Shown here piece by piece: positions 10,269 to 19,025 of a DNA stretch of 64,000 nt. The stretch lies in contig NZ_QBKN01000024.1 in NCBI RefSeq assembly GCF_003054175.1, positions 19,181-83,180 on the forward strand. The letters run 5' to 3'. Within the stretch, counting starts at the first letter, position 1. Every line of letters begins with the position of its first letter. The position numbers and the translations under genes are program-made. This DNA is from Allosediminivita pacifica (GTDB lineage: Bacteria; Pseudomonadota; Alphaproteobacteria; Rhodobacterales; Rhodobacteraceae). The notes below the pieces were generated by a model. That model ran no database searches. It was given only the letters and a program-made list of their open reading frames with translations, and was not told the DNA's origin.

Positions 10269-11312
10269 CTAACCGCGCGCGAGGTCGAAGGCCTTGCGCA
10301 TCACCGTGGGCAGGTCGGCGGGGCTGAACTCGGCCTGCTCGACGAAATCACCCACGTCGGGCTGCCGCTCCATCGGCACCAGCGCGGTCATCACCTTCAG
10401 GCGCAGGTGGAAATGGGTGAAGGTGTGGCGCGCCTCGCCCGCCACCTCCTTCCACTCGGCCCGGATCGGCGGCGCCTCCTGCGGCGCCTCGCCCCACTCG
10501 CTGCCGGGCCAGCCCAGCATCCCGCCCAGAAGGCCCCGGTCCGGGCGCCGCTCCAGCAGCCAGGCGCCGTCCACGCGGCGGGCGAGGTAGACGATCCCGA
10601 GCCGTGTCGGCTTGCGCTTCTTGGGCGTCTTCTTCGGCAGCTCTGCCTGCGTCCCCGCTTCCCACGCGGCGCAGGCGCGGCGCCAGGGGCAAAGCCCGCA
10701 GGCCGGGTTGCGCGGTGAGCAGATGGTCGCACCAAGGTCCATCACCGCCTGCGCATAGTCGCCCGTCCGCCCGTCCGGCGTCAGCGCCTCGGCATAGCCC
10801 GTCAGGATCGGCTTGGCGGCAGGCAGCGGCGTGTGTTCGTCGTGCAGCCGCGACATGACGCGCTCCACGTTGCCGTCGACTACCGTCGCGGGCAGGTCGA
10901 AGGCGATCGCCCCAACCGCCGCCGCGGTATAGGGCCCCACGCCCGGCAGCGCGCGCAGCGCGTCGAGATCGGCGGGAAACACGCCGCCGTGTTCCTCCGC
11001 CACGACACGGGCGCATTTCAGCAGATTGCGGGCCCGCGCGTAATAGCCAAGCCCCGCCCAGGCGGCCATCACGTCTTCGTCCCGCGCTGCCGCAAGGTCG
11101 GAAACCGTGGGCCAGCGGGCCGTGAAGACCTCGTAGTAGCTCTTGACCGCGGCCACCGTGGTCTGTTGCAGCATGATCTCGCTCAGCCAGACCCGGTAGG
11201 GATCGGGGCGCACGCCATCGGCCCGTGCACGCGGGCCCACGCGCCAGGGCAGGGCGCGGGCGTTGTGGTCATACCAGTCGAGCAGATCCGACGGATCGGC
11301 GACGTCACGCAA
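10269..11312 (-). CDS. mutY: A/G-specific adenine glycosylase
   Basis: Base-excision repair enzyme that removes adenine mispaired with 8-oxoguanine. Seen are the catalytic-Glu region SEIMLQQTTVAAV, the helix-hairpin-helix LPGVGPYTAAAVGAIAF followed by the catalytic Asp in VVDGNVERVM, and a 4Fe-4S motif C-x6-C-x2-C-x5-C (CSPRNPACGLCPWRRAC). The C-terminal third is the NUDIX-like domain that recognises 8-oxoG. I chose a TTG start at 11312, which has AGGAG 8 bases upstream and gives the N-terminus (M)RDVADPSDLLDWYD; a GTG at 11357 would add 15 residues. Divergent from dciA. Confidence 0.93.
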   Translation of the reverse strand: MRDVADPSDLLDWYDHNARALPWRVGPRARADGVRPDPYRVWLSEIMLQQTTVAAVKSYYEVFTARWPTVSDLAAARDEDVMAAWAGLGYYARARNLLKCARVVAEEHGGVFPADLDALRALPGVGPYTAAAVGAIAFDLPATVVDGNVERVMSRLHDEHTPLPAAKPILTGYAEALTPDGRTGDYAQAVMDLGATICSPRNPACGLCPWRRACAAWEAGTQAELPKKTPKKRKPTRLGIVYLARRVDGAWLLERRPDRGLLGGMLGWPGSEWGEAPQEAPPIRAEWKEVAGEARHTFTHFHLRLKVMTALVPMERQPDVGDFVEQAEFSPADLPTVMRKAFDLARG

Positions 11313-11403
11313 GGGTGAGGCTCCTGTGAGCGGTTGGGTGCGAATCCGGGCTGGCACCGCCCGGCACGGTCACTAGAATAGGGCCGCGACAGGGGAGTCA
11401 AAC

Positions 11404-11919
11404 ATGCCCAAGCGATCCTCGACCACCCACGGCTTCTCGGCGGCCTCCAAGCTGCTGCAGGGGCGCATCCGTCAGGCCAGCGAAAGCCGCGGCTTTGCCC
11501 AGTCGCGGGTGCTCACCCACTGGGAGGAAATCGTGGGCGAGGACATCGCCGCGATGGCCCGTCCGGTCGAGGTCAGCTATGCCCGCAAGGGCATTGGCGC
11601 CACGCTCAGCGTGCTGACCACCGGGGCACTCGCCCCCCTCGTCGAGATGCGCAAGGAAGAGATCCGCAACCGCATCAACGCCGTCTACGGCTACAACGCC
11701 ATCGCCCGGCTGCGCGTGACGCAGACCGCCGCCACCGGTTTTTCCGAGGGGCAGGTCGATTTCACGCACAAGCCGAAAGCCGAGGCCCCCGCCGCGCCAT
11801 CCCCCGAAGTCCGCATCCGCGCACGGCAAAGCGTCGAGCAGGTCGGCGACGAAGGGCTGCGCGCCGCGCTTGAACGCCTGGGCACAAACGTCCTATCGAA
11901 AGGCCGGACCGGGCAGTGA
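11404..11919 (+). CDS. DUF721/DciA-family protein
   Basis: 171-residue DUF721 protein. The conserved core is GFAQSRVLTHWEEIVGEDIA (residues about 36-55) followed by the basic KH-like fold with LSVLTTGALAPLVEMRKEEI. The C-terminal tail from about residue 125 is Pro/Ala/Glu-rich and probably disordered. DUF721 members in many bacteria, DciA, load the replicative helicase, which is the likely role here. GGGGAG precedes the ATG. It is followed by a DsbA-like gene 30 bases downstream, a neighbour pair common in Rhodobacteraceae. Confidence 0.82.
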   Translation: MPKRSSTTHGFSAASKLLQGRIRQASESRGFAQSRVLTHWEEIVGEDIAAMARPVEVSYARKGIGATLSVLTTGALAPLVEMRKEEIRNRINAVYGYNAIARLRVTQTAATGFSEGQVDFTHKPKAEAPAAPSPEVRIRARQSVEQVGDEGLRAALERLGTNVLSKGRTGQ

Positions 11920-11949
11920 TCCCGGACCGCACACCATGAAGAGGCCCGC

Positions 11950-12621
11950 ATGAAACGTATCCTGACCACCGCGCTCGGCGCGATCGCCGTGACAGCCGCC
12001 GCCGTCTGGTGGTTCGCCCTCCGCGCCCCCGAGCCGGCCATGGCCCAGACCGCCGAACCGGTGGCCGATGCCTCCGGTACCTCCGAGCAGTTCGGCGTGA
12101 CCGAGATGACCATGGGCGCCGAGGACGCGCCGATCGAGGTGATCGAATACGGCTCCTTCACCTGTCCGCACTGCGCGCGCTTCCACAACGATGTCCTCCC
12201 CGAGATCGAGGAGAACTACATCGACACCGGCGAGGTGAAGTTCACCTTCCGCGAAGTCTACTTCGACAAGTACGGCATGTGGGCTTCGCTCATCGCGCGC
12301 TGCGACGGTGGCACCGAGCGCTTCTTCGGCCTCGCCGACATGTTCTACTCCACGCAGTCCGAATGGGTCCGCGCCGGCTCCGAAGGCGCCATCGCCGACG
12401 AGCTGCGCAAGATCGGCCGCATCGGCGGTCTCGACAGCGACAGGATCGACGCCTGCCTTGCCGACGGCGACAAGCTCCAGAGCCTTCTGGAATGGTACCA
12501 GGCCAACGCCGAGGCGCATGACATCACCGCGACGCCCTCCTTCGTGATCGACGGCGAGAAGTACTCCAACATGCCCTACGATGATTTCGCCGAGGTGCTC
12601 GACGCCAAGCTCGGCGAATGA
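11950..12621 (+). CDS. DsbA-family thiol:disulfide oxidoreductase
   Basis: 223-residue thioredoxin-fold protein. It starts with a basic N-terminus and a hydrophobic segment (about 4-25) that acts as signal peptide or anchor, so the catalytic domain is periplasmic. The active site is CPHC (Cys72, Cys75) in YGSFTCPHCARFHND. The helical insertion and the cis-Pro loop ATPSFVIDGEKYSN, typical of DsbA/DsbG-like and ScsC-like proteins, are present. It overlaps the following CoA-transferase gene by 4 bases. Role: oxidation or isomerisation of disulfides in exported proteins; which of these cannot be told. Confidence 0.9.
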   Translation: MKRILTTALGAIAVTAAAVWWFALRAPEPAMAQTAEPVADASGTSEQFGVTEMTMGAEDAPIEVIEYGSFTCPHCARFHNDVLPEIEENYIDTGEVKFTFREVYFDKYGMWASLIARCDGGTERFFGLADMFYSTQSEWVRAGSEGAIADELRKIGRIGGLDSDRIDACLADGDKLQSLLEWYQANAEAHDITATPSFVIDGEKYSNMPYDDFAEVLDAKLGE

Positions 12622-13736
12622 GCGACGCGACCAAGGGGCCGCTTTCCGGCCTGCGCGTGATCGAACTGGCACGCATCCTGGCCGGCCCCTGGGCCGGCCA
12701 GACGCTGTCTGATCTCGGCGCCGAAGTCATCAAGATCGAGGCCCCGCAGGGCGATGATACCCGCCGCTGGGGCCCGCCCTTCATCGACCGCGAAGGCGAC
12801 CGCTCGGCCGCCTACTTCCACTGCTGCAACCGCGGCAAGATCTCCGAGGTGGTGGACCTCGCCTCCGAGGCCGGTCAGGCGCGGATGCGCGAGCTGATCG
12901 CCGGGGCCGACATCCTGATCGAGAACTTCAAGGTCGGCGGCCTTCGGAAATACGGCCTCGACTACGACAGCTGCGCCGCGCTGAACCCCGGCCTCATCTA
13001 CTGCTCGATCACCGGCTTCGGCCAGGACGGGCCCTACGCCCACCGCGCCGGCTACGACTACATCATCCAAGGCATGTCCGGCCTCATGTCGGTGACCGGC
13101 GATCCGCAGGGCCAGCCGCAACGCACCGGCGTTGCGGTGACAGACCTCTTCACCGGGCTCTACTCGGTCGCGGGCATCCTCGCCGCGCTGCACCAGCGGG
13201 GCCAGACCGGCCGGGGCCAGCACATCGACATGAGCCTGCTCGACTGCGCCGTGGCCACCACCGCCAACCAGTCGCTGAACTACCTCGCCACCGGCGAGGC
13301 CCCGGGCCGGATCGGCAACTTCCACCCGAACCTCACGCCATACCAGGTCTTCGACTGTTCGGACGGGCACATCATCATTGCGGTCGGCAACGACGCCCAG
13401 TACCGCCGCCTCTGCGAGTTGCTGGACCGTCCCGACCTCGGCGCCCATCCCGACTACGCCACCAACGCCGACCGCGTCGCCCACCGCGACGCGCTGGCGG
13501 CGGAACTGACGAAGGCCACTCGCCTGCGCACCAAGGCCGACCTGCTCGCCGCCTGCGAGGCGCAGGGCGTGCCCGCCGGCCCGATCAACGACCTGGCCGA
13601 GGTCTTCGCCGACCCGCAGGTCGTGGCCCGCGGATTGCAGATCGCCCCCGAGGGCGTCCCCGGTGTCCGCAGCCCGATCCGCTTCTCCGACGCGCGGCTC
13701 GACCTTTCCCGCGCCGCCCCCAAGCTCGGCGGCTGA
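12618..13736 (+). CDS. Class III CoA-transferase (CaiB/BaiF family)
   Basis: 372-residue CaiB/BaiF-type CoA transferase. Family hallmarks are LSGLRVIELARILAGPWAGQ at the N-terminus, GAEVIKIEAPQGDDTR, DILIENFKVGGLRKYGLDY, SITGFGQDGPY and the catalytic Asp region RTGVAVTDLFTGLY, followed by GRGQHIDMSLLD. It forms interlaced homodimers and moves CoA between carboxylic acids. The substrate is not predictable; the C-terminal VPAGPINDLAEV region is typical of formyl-/succinyl-CoA-dependent members. It overlaps the DsbA-like gene by 4 bases, so co-transcription is likely although the functions look unrelated. A dispersed repeat with a strong hairpin follows its stop. Confidence 0.9.
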   Translation: MSDATKGPLSGLRVIELARILAGPWAGQTLSDLGAEVIKIEAPQGDDTRRWGPPFIDREGDRSAAYFHCCNRGKISEVVDLASEAGQARMRELIAGADILIENFKVGGLRKYGLDYDSCAALNPGLIYCSITGFGQDGPYAHRAGYDYIIQGMSGLMSVTGDPQGQPQRTGVAVTDLFTGLYSVAGILAALHQRGQTGRGQHIDMSLLDCAVATTANQSLNYLATGEAPGRIGNFHPNLTPYQVFDCSDGHIIIAVGNDAQYRRLCELLDRPDLGAHPDYATNADRVAHRDALAAELTKATRLRTKADLLAACEAQGVPAGPINDLAEVFADPQVVARGLQIAPEGVPGVRSPIRFSDARLDLSRAAPKLGG

Positions 13737-13754
13737 GCGGACACCTCGCCAAAG

Positions 13755-13863
13755 GCGCAACAGCTCCCCTCTCCCCTCGGGGGAGAGGGTTAGGGTGAGG
13801 GGGCGAGGAGCGCCCGGAAAACATGCTGGGAGCATGTTTTCAGAGACGAGCGGGCGGAGCCCC
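13755..13863. repeat. Dispersed intergenic repeat, copy A (hairpin module)
   Basis: From GCGCAACA to GGCGGAGCCCC this segment matches two other places in the window (16498-16549, and 20027-20107 on the opposite strand). Shared core: CCCCTCGGGGGCGAGGAGCG, then CCCGGAAAACATGC. Inside it, 13817-13841 is a perfect 11-bp stem (GAAAACATGCT/AGCATGTTTTC) with a GGG loop. Copy A carries an extra GGGAGAGGGTTAGGGTGAGG stretch. It may also end the CoA-transferase transcript. Confidence 0.75.
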
Positions 13864-13953
13864 GGACAGGTGCATCCGACGTCGCGTCCTTCCACTCGCG
13901 TCCCGGCCCTTCTCCCGGTACGAGTCGCGCCAACCAAGGGGAGAGGAACGCCC

Positions 13954-15321
13954 GTGACACTGCACAGCATCACCGAGCCCGCACGCGAAACGCCGGTCAT
14001 CCACCGCACCGAGCTGCTTGTCGTGGGCTCCGGCCCCGGCGGGCTTGCCGCGGCTCTCGCCGCCGCCCGGGCGGGCGTCGAGGTCACGCTGCTGGAGCGC
14101 TTCGGCTGCTTCGGTGGCAACATCACCGTCGTCGGCGTCGAGGGCTTCGCCTGGTATCGCCACGAACAGACCGTCGAGGCCGGCGGCATCGGCTGGGAAT
14201 TCGAGGAGCGCGCCAAGGCCATGGGCGCCGCCACCCCCGAGAGCCAGTCGCTGAGCTACGAGCTCGACAGCGAGGGCTTCAAGCTGGTCGCCGACCGGCT
14301 GGTGGAAGAGGCCGGCATCCACCCCATGCTGCACCGCCAGTTCGTCGCCCCCATCATGGAGGGCGACACGATCCGTGGCGTCATCGTCGAATCCAAGGCC
14401 GGGCGCGAGGCGATCCTGGCCGAGCGCGTCATCGACGCCACCGGCGACGCCGACGTGGCCCACCGCGCGGGCGCGCCCACCCACAAGACCCCGGTCGAAG
14501 AGATGCAGGCCGCCAGCGTCATGTTCCACCTCGCGGGCGTCGACAAGACGGCCTTCATGGCGGGCGTGAAATCCGACCCCCAGACCTACAGGGACTGGTC
14601 CTCCGGCGAATGGGAGGTCGAGACCTCGGGCAAGGAGGACACCATGTTCTCGCCCTTCCTGCGCAAGCCCTTCGAGAAGGCGATTGAGGAAGGCTACATC
14701 CCCGCGCATCTCAACACCATCGGCGGCACCTGGGGCGCGGTGCACGACAGCGGCGAGATGACCTACATGAACCTCGTGCACCTGGCCTGCTGCGACGGCA
14801 CCGATCCCGACAGCCTCACGAAGTTCGAGATCGAGGGCCGCGCGCAGGCCATGCAGGCCATCGACGCGCTGCGCCGCTACACGCCCGGCTGCGAGGGCGT
14901 GCGCCTGCGCAACTTCGGCATGTCGATCGGCATCCGCGACACGCGCAAGATCGACGCCCATTACAACATGACCGACCACGACGCCCGCGAGCAGGGCCGC
15001 TTCGAGGACAGCATCGGCATCTATCCGGAATTCATCGACGGCTACGGCGTCCTGATCCTGCCCACCACGGGCCGCTACATGCAGATCCCCTACCGCTCGA
15101 TGCTACCCAAGCAGGTGAAGAACCTGCTGGTCGCGGGCCGCGCCACCGGCGGCTCGCGTATCGCCCATGCCGCAACCCGCAACATGGCCTGCTGCGCCGT
15201 GTCGGGTCAGGGTGCGGGCGTGGCCGTGGCGCTTTCGATCAAGGCAGGCACGGCGCTCGACGCCGTGGACATGACCGCCGTGCAGGCCGAGGTGAAACGC
15301 CAGGGCGTCCGCATCGACTGA
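13954..15321 (+). CDS. FAD-dependent oxidoreductase
   Basis: 455-residue flavoprotein of the FAD_oxidored type. The N-terminal dinucleotide motif is VVGSGPGGLAAALAAARAG (residues about 20-38), followed by GCFGGNITVVGVEGFAW, where Cys near the flavin is typical of the family. VIDATGDADVAHRAGAP is the second FAD contact, and the C-terminal AGRATGGSRIAHAATRNMAC closes the fold. The GTG at 13954 is chosen: it has GAGAGGA upstream and places the Rossmann motif normally; the frame stays open upstream only through the repeat. The substrate is unknown. Homologues are often called FAD-dependent oxidoreductase without assay. Confidence 0.88.
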   Translation: MTLHSITEPARETPVIHRTELLVVGSGPGGLAAALAAARAGVEVTLLERFGCFGGNITVVGVEGFAWYRHEQTVEAGGIGWEFEERAKAMGAATPESQSLSYELDSEGFKLVADRLVEEAGIHPMLHRQFVAPIMEGDTIRGVIVESKAGREAILAERVIDATGDADVAHRAGAPTHKTPVEEMQAASVMFHLAGVDKTAFMAGVKSDPQTYRDWSSGEWEVETSGKEDTMFSPFLRKPFEKAIEEGYIPAHLNTIGGTWGAVHDSGEMTYMNLVHLACCDGTDPDSLTKFEIEGRAQAMQAIDALRRYTPGCEGVRLRNFGMSIGIRDTRKIDAHYNMTDHDAREQGRFEDSIGIYPEFIDGYGVLILPTTGRYMQIPYRSMLPKQVKNLLVAGRATGGSRIAHAATRNMACCAVSGQGAGVAVALSIKAGTALDAVDMTAVQAEVKRQGVRID

Positions 15322-15326
15322 GGCTG

Positions 15327-16391
15327 TCAGGCGGGCGCGGTGCTGCGATAGGCGGCTTCGATCTCGATCAGGCGCTGCTTGCGCCAGAGCCCGCCGCCGT
15401 ATCCGGTCAGCCGCCCGTCGGCGCCGATCACCCGGTGACAGGGCACCATCAGCGCGATGCGGTTCGCGCCGTTGGCCCGCGCCACGGCGCGCACCGCATC
15501 GGGTCGTCCGATCTCTCGCGCGATTTCCGAATAGCTGCGCGTCTCGCCGGCCGGAATGGCGCGCAGCGCCTCCCAGACCTCGCGGCTGAAGGCGCTCCCG
15601 TGATAGGCAAGCGGCGTCGCGAATTGCGCCTGACGCCCGTCGAAAAAGGCGTCGAGTTCCGCGCGCGCCTGCGCGGCGGGCTCCGTCTCGCCGATGCCGA
15701 TGCCGCCGCTGACCGAGGCCTGCAGCTCTTTCAGTTCCGCCGCCAGCGCCTTGCGCCCGGTGAATTCCAGCAGGTGCAGATGCGTGGGGCAGGCCACGGC
15801 GATCATGTCGCCCAGCGGCGTCGGGATCCACGTGGCCTGCAACATCCCGCCGCCTCTCAGGGCGGCGGGCGTGACCCCCAGAAGCCGGGCCACGGCGGCG
15901 CGAAAGGCCGCGGGCGACTCGAAGCTTGCCTCGACTTGCGCATCTATCACCCGCCCACCACCGGCCAGCACCTCGAACCCTTCACGCAGCCGCCGCTGGC
16001 GGGCCATCTCGAGAAAGGTTATGCCGAACTGACGCTTGAAGGCGCGGCGCACGGTCGAGGAATCGTAGCCGCGCGCAGTCACGTCCCCTTCGGACCATCG
16101 GTGGCCGGGATCGGCATCGAGCGCGGCCAGAAGGTCGGTCACGATGGGATCGCGCCCCGCGGCGGCATCGAGCGGCTTGCAGCGCTTGCAGGGGCGGAAA
16201 CCGGCCTCGATGCACCCCGCGATCGTATCGCGGAAAGTGCAGTTCTCGGACTTGGGTTTCCGCGCCGGACAGACGAAGCGGCAAAAGATGCCGGTCGTCG
16301 CCACGCAGACCCAGGCCCGCCCCTCGTAGGAGGGATCGCGGTCCATCAGGGCCTGGTAGAGGGTCGGGTGATCGGGCAGGTCGAACAACAT
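15327..16391 (-). CDS. ada: Bifunctional Ada: DNA alkylation repair and regulator
   Basis: 354-residue Ada-type protein. The N-terminal zinc domain holds Cys37, Cys41, Cys68 and Cys71 (GIFCRFVCPAR and RPCKRCKP), matching the methyl-phosphotriester-accepting site of E. coli Ada. An AraC-type helix-turn-helix follows (about 85-180). The C-terminal O6-methylguanine-DNA methyltransferase domain has the active-site motif PCHRVIGADG with YSEIAREIGRP before it. Full length and intact. After methylation of the first Cys such proteins activate alkylation-repair genes, including their own. Convergent with the FAD oxidoreductase gene, 5 bases apart. Confidence 0.95.
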   Translation of the reverse strand: MLFDLPDHPTLYQALMDRDPSYEGRAWVCVATTGIFCRFVCPARKPKSENCTFRDTIAGCIEAGFRPCKRCKPLDAAAGRDPIVTDLLAALDADPGHRWSEGDVTARGYDSSTVRRAFKRQFGITFLEMARQRRLREGFEVLAGGGRVIDAQVEASFESPAAFRAAVARLLGVTPAALRGGGMLQATWIPTPLGDMIAVACPTHLHLLEFTGRKALAAELKELQASVSGGIGIGETEPAAQARAELDAFFDGRQAQFATPLAYHGSAFSREVWEALRAIPAGETRSYSEIAREIGRPDAVRAVARANGANRIALMVPCHRVIGADGRLTGYGGGLWRKQRLIEIEAAYRSTAPA

Positions 16392-16497
16392 GCTCCGACC
16401 CTAGCACCGGCCGATGCCCGGTGCGGCCTGAAATCGGGCGCCAATCTCGGAAACCGCGCAGCCCCGGGACCGGAGATCCGCACGACGCCCGCACCCC

Positions 16498-16661
16498 GCG
16501 CAACAGGTCCCCTCTCCCCTCGGGGGCGAGGAGCGCCCGGAAAACATGCGTGGTCCGTCTGAGGTCAGCGGCACATCACCGGCGGCCCGGAGCAAAGCCC
16601 CACGCCGGCCCCCCGCCGCAACCTATCCCCTCCCCCTGTCAGGGGGAGGGCCAGGGAGGGG
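16498..16661. repeat. Compound intergenic repeat, left arm (modules 1 and 2)
   Basis: Module 1 (16498-16549) runs GCGCAACAGG, then CCCCTCGGGGGCGAGGAGCG, then CCCGGAAAACATGC. Module 2 (about 16614-16661) is a palindromic stretch, CCCCTCCCCCTGTCAGGGGG followed by AGGGCCAGGGAGGGG. Both recur in reverse complement and mirrored order at 20027-20107 and 19891-19937. No open reading frame is supported here. Together with the 89-bp element at 16686 they fill the 390-base gap upstream of ada. Confidence 0.75.
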
Positions 16662-16685
16662 GGCGGTAATACGTGCCAAAGCCCC

Positions 16686-16774
16686 GTCCCTGCGGGACAA
16701 ACCTGACAAACGGTTAACCCAAATATGTAACCTATTGATTCATAAAGGGCGCAAAGATGTCCCGGCCCGGGACA
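16686..16774 (+). repeat. 89-bp palindrome-ended AT-rich element, left copy
   Basis: Starts with the palindrome GTCCC-TGC-GGGAC (16686-16698) and ends with TGTCCCGGCCCGGGACA (16758-16774). The 59-base core is far more AT-rich than its surroundings and includes GGTTAACCC and CTATTGATT. A second copy of identical length lies inverted at 19780-19868, with roughly 65% core identity by eye. It lies 8 bases beyond the stop of the minus-strand saccharopine-dehydrogenase-type gene and could act as its terminator. Confidence 0.75.
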
Positions 16775-16781
16775 CCCGTTT

Positions 16782-17912
16782 TCAGGCCAGGTGATCCACC
16801 CGCTTCAGCTGCTGGGCAAGGCTGTCCACCACCTCCAGCCAGCGGCTCACCAGCGCGGGATCGGATGGCGCCGCGGTGACGCCCACGGGCACTTCCTTGG
16901 CCATCACCGCCTCGACCGCGAGCGACACCGGGATCGACACCAGCCGGCCCATGGCATTGCCCCGCTCGTCGCCCCGGGCGTCCATCACCCAGGTCCGGTG
17001 CCAGACGGTCTCGCCGTCCTTCTCGGCCTTCAGCGACACGCAGAGCACAACCCGGTCGGCCTCGCCCTCCTCGTAGGCGTTCTCCTCGAGCAGCTTGTCG
17101 GCCATTTCCTGCAGCCGCGCATCATCGGCCGTGCCCACCTCGGCAAAGATGTCCTTCCAGGCCGCGGCCCAGCCATCCAGCCGCAGCGTGCCGCGGACGA
17201 AGTCCTTCACCGGCCACTCGGGCTCGAAGCCGTATTCGGCCATGAAGGGCAGCGAGTCGCGGTTGGGATAGACCTCGAAGGCCTCGGGGCTGTCGAGCGG
17301 CGCCTCGTAGCGCCCCAGCGCGTCCCAGGGCCGGTTCACTTCGAGCACCTCGAAATCCCGCACCGACTTCGACGGCGACCGCAGCGCCTTCAGCACCCCT
17401 ACAGGCGCCCAGCTGAACTTGTAGCGCATCGGGTTCGGCTTGGCCGGAACGCCGCCACAGTAGGAGGTGAAGCTGACCGTGTTGGCGGGGTCGTAGGCGG
17501 CTGAGCCCTTGTAGGCGGTGACAAGGTCATGCGCCATCAGGTGGTCGATGCCCGGGTCGAGCCCGACCTCGTTCACCAGCCGCAGGCCCTTTTCCTGCGC
17601 CATCTCGTCAAGGTTGCGCATCTGAGGCGCGATGTACGACGACGACACGAAATCCGCGCCCGTCTCGATGGCGAGCGAGGCCAGCGGCACGTGCCAGTCG
17701 GCGGGCAGCATGGAGACGATCACGTCGCCCTGCTTCAGCTCGGCAGACACCGTCTCCATCGAGAAGGGGCCGATCTTGTCCGTCAGATCGCCGACCGCCT
17801 CGCGCGCCTTGGATTCGGTCCGGTTCCAGACCTTCACGTCATGCCCCGCCTCGATCAGGCGGCGAAGGCCGGGGATCGTGCTCAGCCCCGTGCCGCACCA
17901 GTGGATCGTCAT
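16782..17912 (-). CDS. Saccharopine dehydrogenase family protein (LYS9-like)
   Basis: 376-residue protein with an N-terminal Rossmann fold (MTIHWCGTGLSTIPGLRRLI) and the saccharopine dehydrogenase C-terminal domain, seen in VNEVGLDPGIDHLMAHDLV and SFTSYCGGVPAKPNPMRYKF. It resembles the glutamate-forming saccharopine reductase/dehydrogenase (LYS9) group. It overlaps the LYS1-like gene by 4 bases, so the two form an operon. In bacteria that use the saccharopine route, lysine and 2-oxoglutarate are joined to saccharopine and then split to glutamate and aminoadipate semialdehyde; this pair fits such lysine catabolism. Direction in vivo is inferred. Confidence 0.88.
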   Translation of the reverse strand: MTIHWCGTGLSTIPGLRRLIEAGHDVKVWNRTESKAREAVGDLTDKIGPFSMETVSAELKQGDVIVSMLPADWHVPLASLAIETGADFVSSSYIAPQMRNLDEMAQEKGLRLVNEVGLDPGIDHLMAHDLVTAYKGSAAYDPANTVSFTSYCGGVPAKPNPMRYKFSWAPVGVLKALRSPSKSVRDFEVLEVNRPWDALGRYEAPLDSPEAFEVYPNRDSLPFMAEYGFEPEWPVKDFVRGTLRLDGWAAAWKDIFAEVGTADDARLQEMADKLLEENAYEEGEADRVVLCVSLKAEKDGETVWHRTWVMDARGDERGNAMGRLVSIPVSLAVEAVMAKEVPVGVTAAPSDPALVSRWLEVVDSLAQQLKRVDHLA

Positions 17913-18964
17913 GCTGCCTCTCCTGTGTGTTTGTCGAATTCGGTCCTGGCCCGTCCCCAGACGCCGCTGTCCAGCGCGTCGAGCGTGGCGAGATGCGGCA
18001 GAAGCTGCGCCGCGAAATCCTCGGAGCTCTCGAGCGGCAGGAGCGAGGGCAGGTTGTCTATGGCCATGACCTCGAGCGGGGGCGCGTCGTGCACCCGCAG
18101 GACGGGGGCCTCCCAGCTTGTGGCGCGGTCATAGACGGGAACGGGGTTGAAGCTGCTGTCGGGATCGCAGGCGATGTCGCCGATCACCCGGAGCTTGCGG
18201 TCAAGCCCGCCCGCATCCTCCGGCACGAAGACCGGAACGCCGGGTCCGGCAAGGATGCAGTTGAAGAAAAGCGCGTGGTCCAGCACCTCGGGGAAGGGGC
18301 CGCCGTGCGCGGTCTCGGCCATGTCCCAGGGGGTGACGGGCACGCTCATTGCGCTGCAGAGATCCCGCGCCCCGCTGCCCACGCGGCCGAGCGCGCCGAT
18401 GACCAGCGCGTCAGGTGTCTCGCCCGTGGACTCGACGGCCGCCTTCACATCGGCGCGCATGTCTCCGGCCTGCGGCCAGGTGGTGACCGGCGGGCAGGGC
18501 TTGTCCTGCCGCTGCGCGGCCCAGGCCAGCAACGAGACCGCCGCGCCCGCGTAGCCCGCCCAGTAGCCGAAGGCGGCGACGCGGCGACCGTTCTCGTCGA
18601 CGAGGTATTCGAGATCGTAGAGCGCACCTCCGCCGGCCTTGAAACGGTCCAGCAGGCGGGCACCGGCGCTCTGGCCCTTGTAGGCGTGGCCGAACATGAT
18701 GTGGCGGTGGGGCAGGGGCGTGCCGTCGTCGGGCAGCTCCTTCAGGCCGAAGATCAGCGCCTCTCGGGGGGCCTCGGGCCAGCTGCCTTCAGGCGCCACC
18801 TCGGCACCCGCCTCGCGGTAGGCCGCGATCGGGAAGACCCGGTCGGCGCTCTCTTCCACCGTGACCCGGAAGCCCCGCGCGATCAGCACGCGCGCGCCCT
18901 CGGGCAGCAGCCCGACCCGTTCCTCGTGCGGGCGGGATTCGGCCCGCACCCAAAGATGCACCAT
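17909..18964 (-). CDS. Saccharopine dehydrogenase (lysine-forming type, LYS1-like)
   Basis: 351-residue member of the alanine-dehydrogenase/LYS1 superfamily. The N-terminal half has HLWVRAESRPHEERVGLLPE, the Arg/Glu-rich substrate loop of this family, and the His/Lys-containing IMFGHAYKGQ. The nucleotide-binding domain includes LVIGALGRVGSGARDLCS. The Met at 18964 is chosen because AAGGA sits 7 bases before it; an upstream ATG at 18979 is possible. It catalyses interconversion of lysine plus 2-oxoglutarate and saccharopine. It is the first gene of a two-gene operon with the LYS9-like gene. The pair is bracketed by the compound inverted repeat. Confidence 0.88.
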   Translation of the reverse strand: MVHLWVRAESRPHEERVGLLPEGARVLIARGFRVTVEESADRVFPIAAYREAGAEVAPEGSWPEAPREALIFGLKELPDDGTPLPHRHIMFGHAYKGQSAGARLLDRFKAGGGALYDLEYLVDENGRRVAAFGYWAGYAGAAVSLLAWAAQRQDKPCPPVTTWPQAGDMRADVKAAVESTGETPDALVIGALGRVGSGARDLCSAMSVPVTPWDMAETAHGGPFPEVLDHALFFNCILAGPGVPVFVPEDAGGLDRKLRVIGDIACDPDSSFNPVPVYDRATSWEAPVLRVHDAPPLEVMAIDNLPSLLPLESSEDFAAQLLPHLATLDALDSGVWGRARTEFDKHTGEAA

Positions 18965-19025
18965 GTCCTGTTCCTTCATTTTGGGCGCACGCTAGCGCAA
19001 GCCGGGACGGGCCGAAACCCGCGGT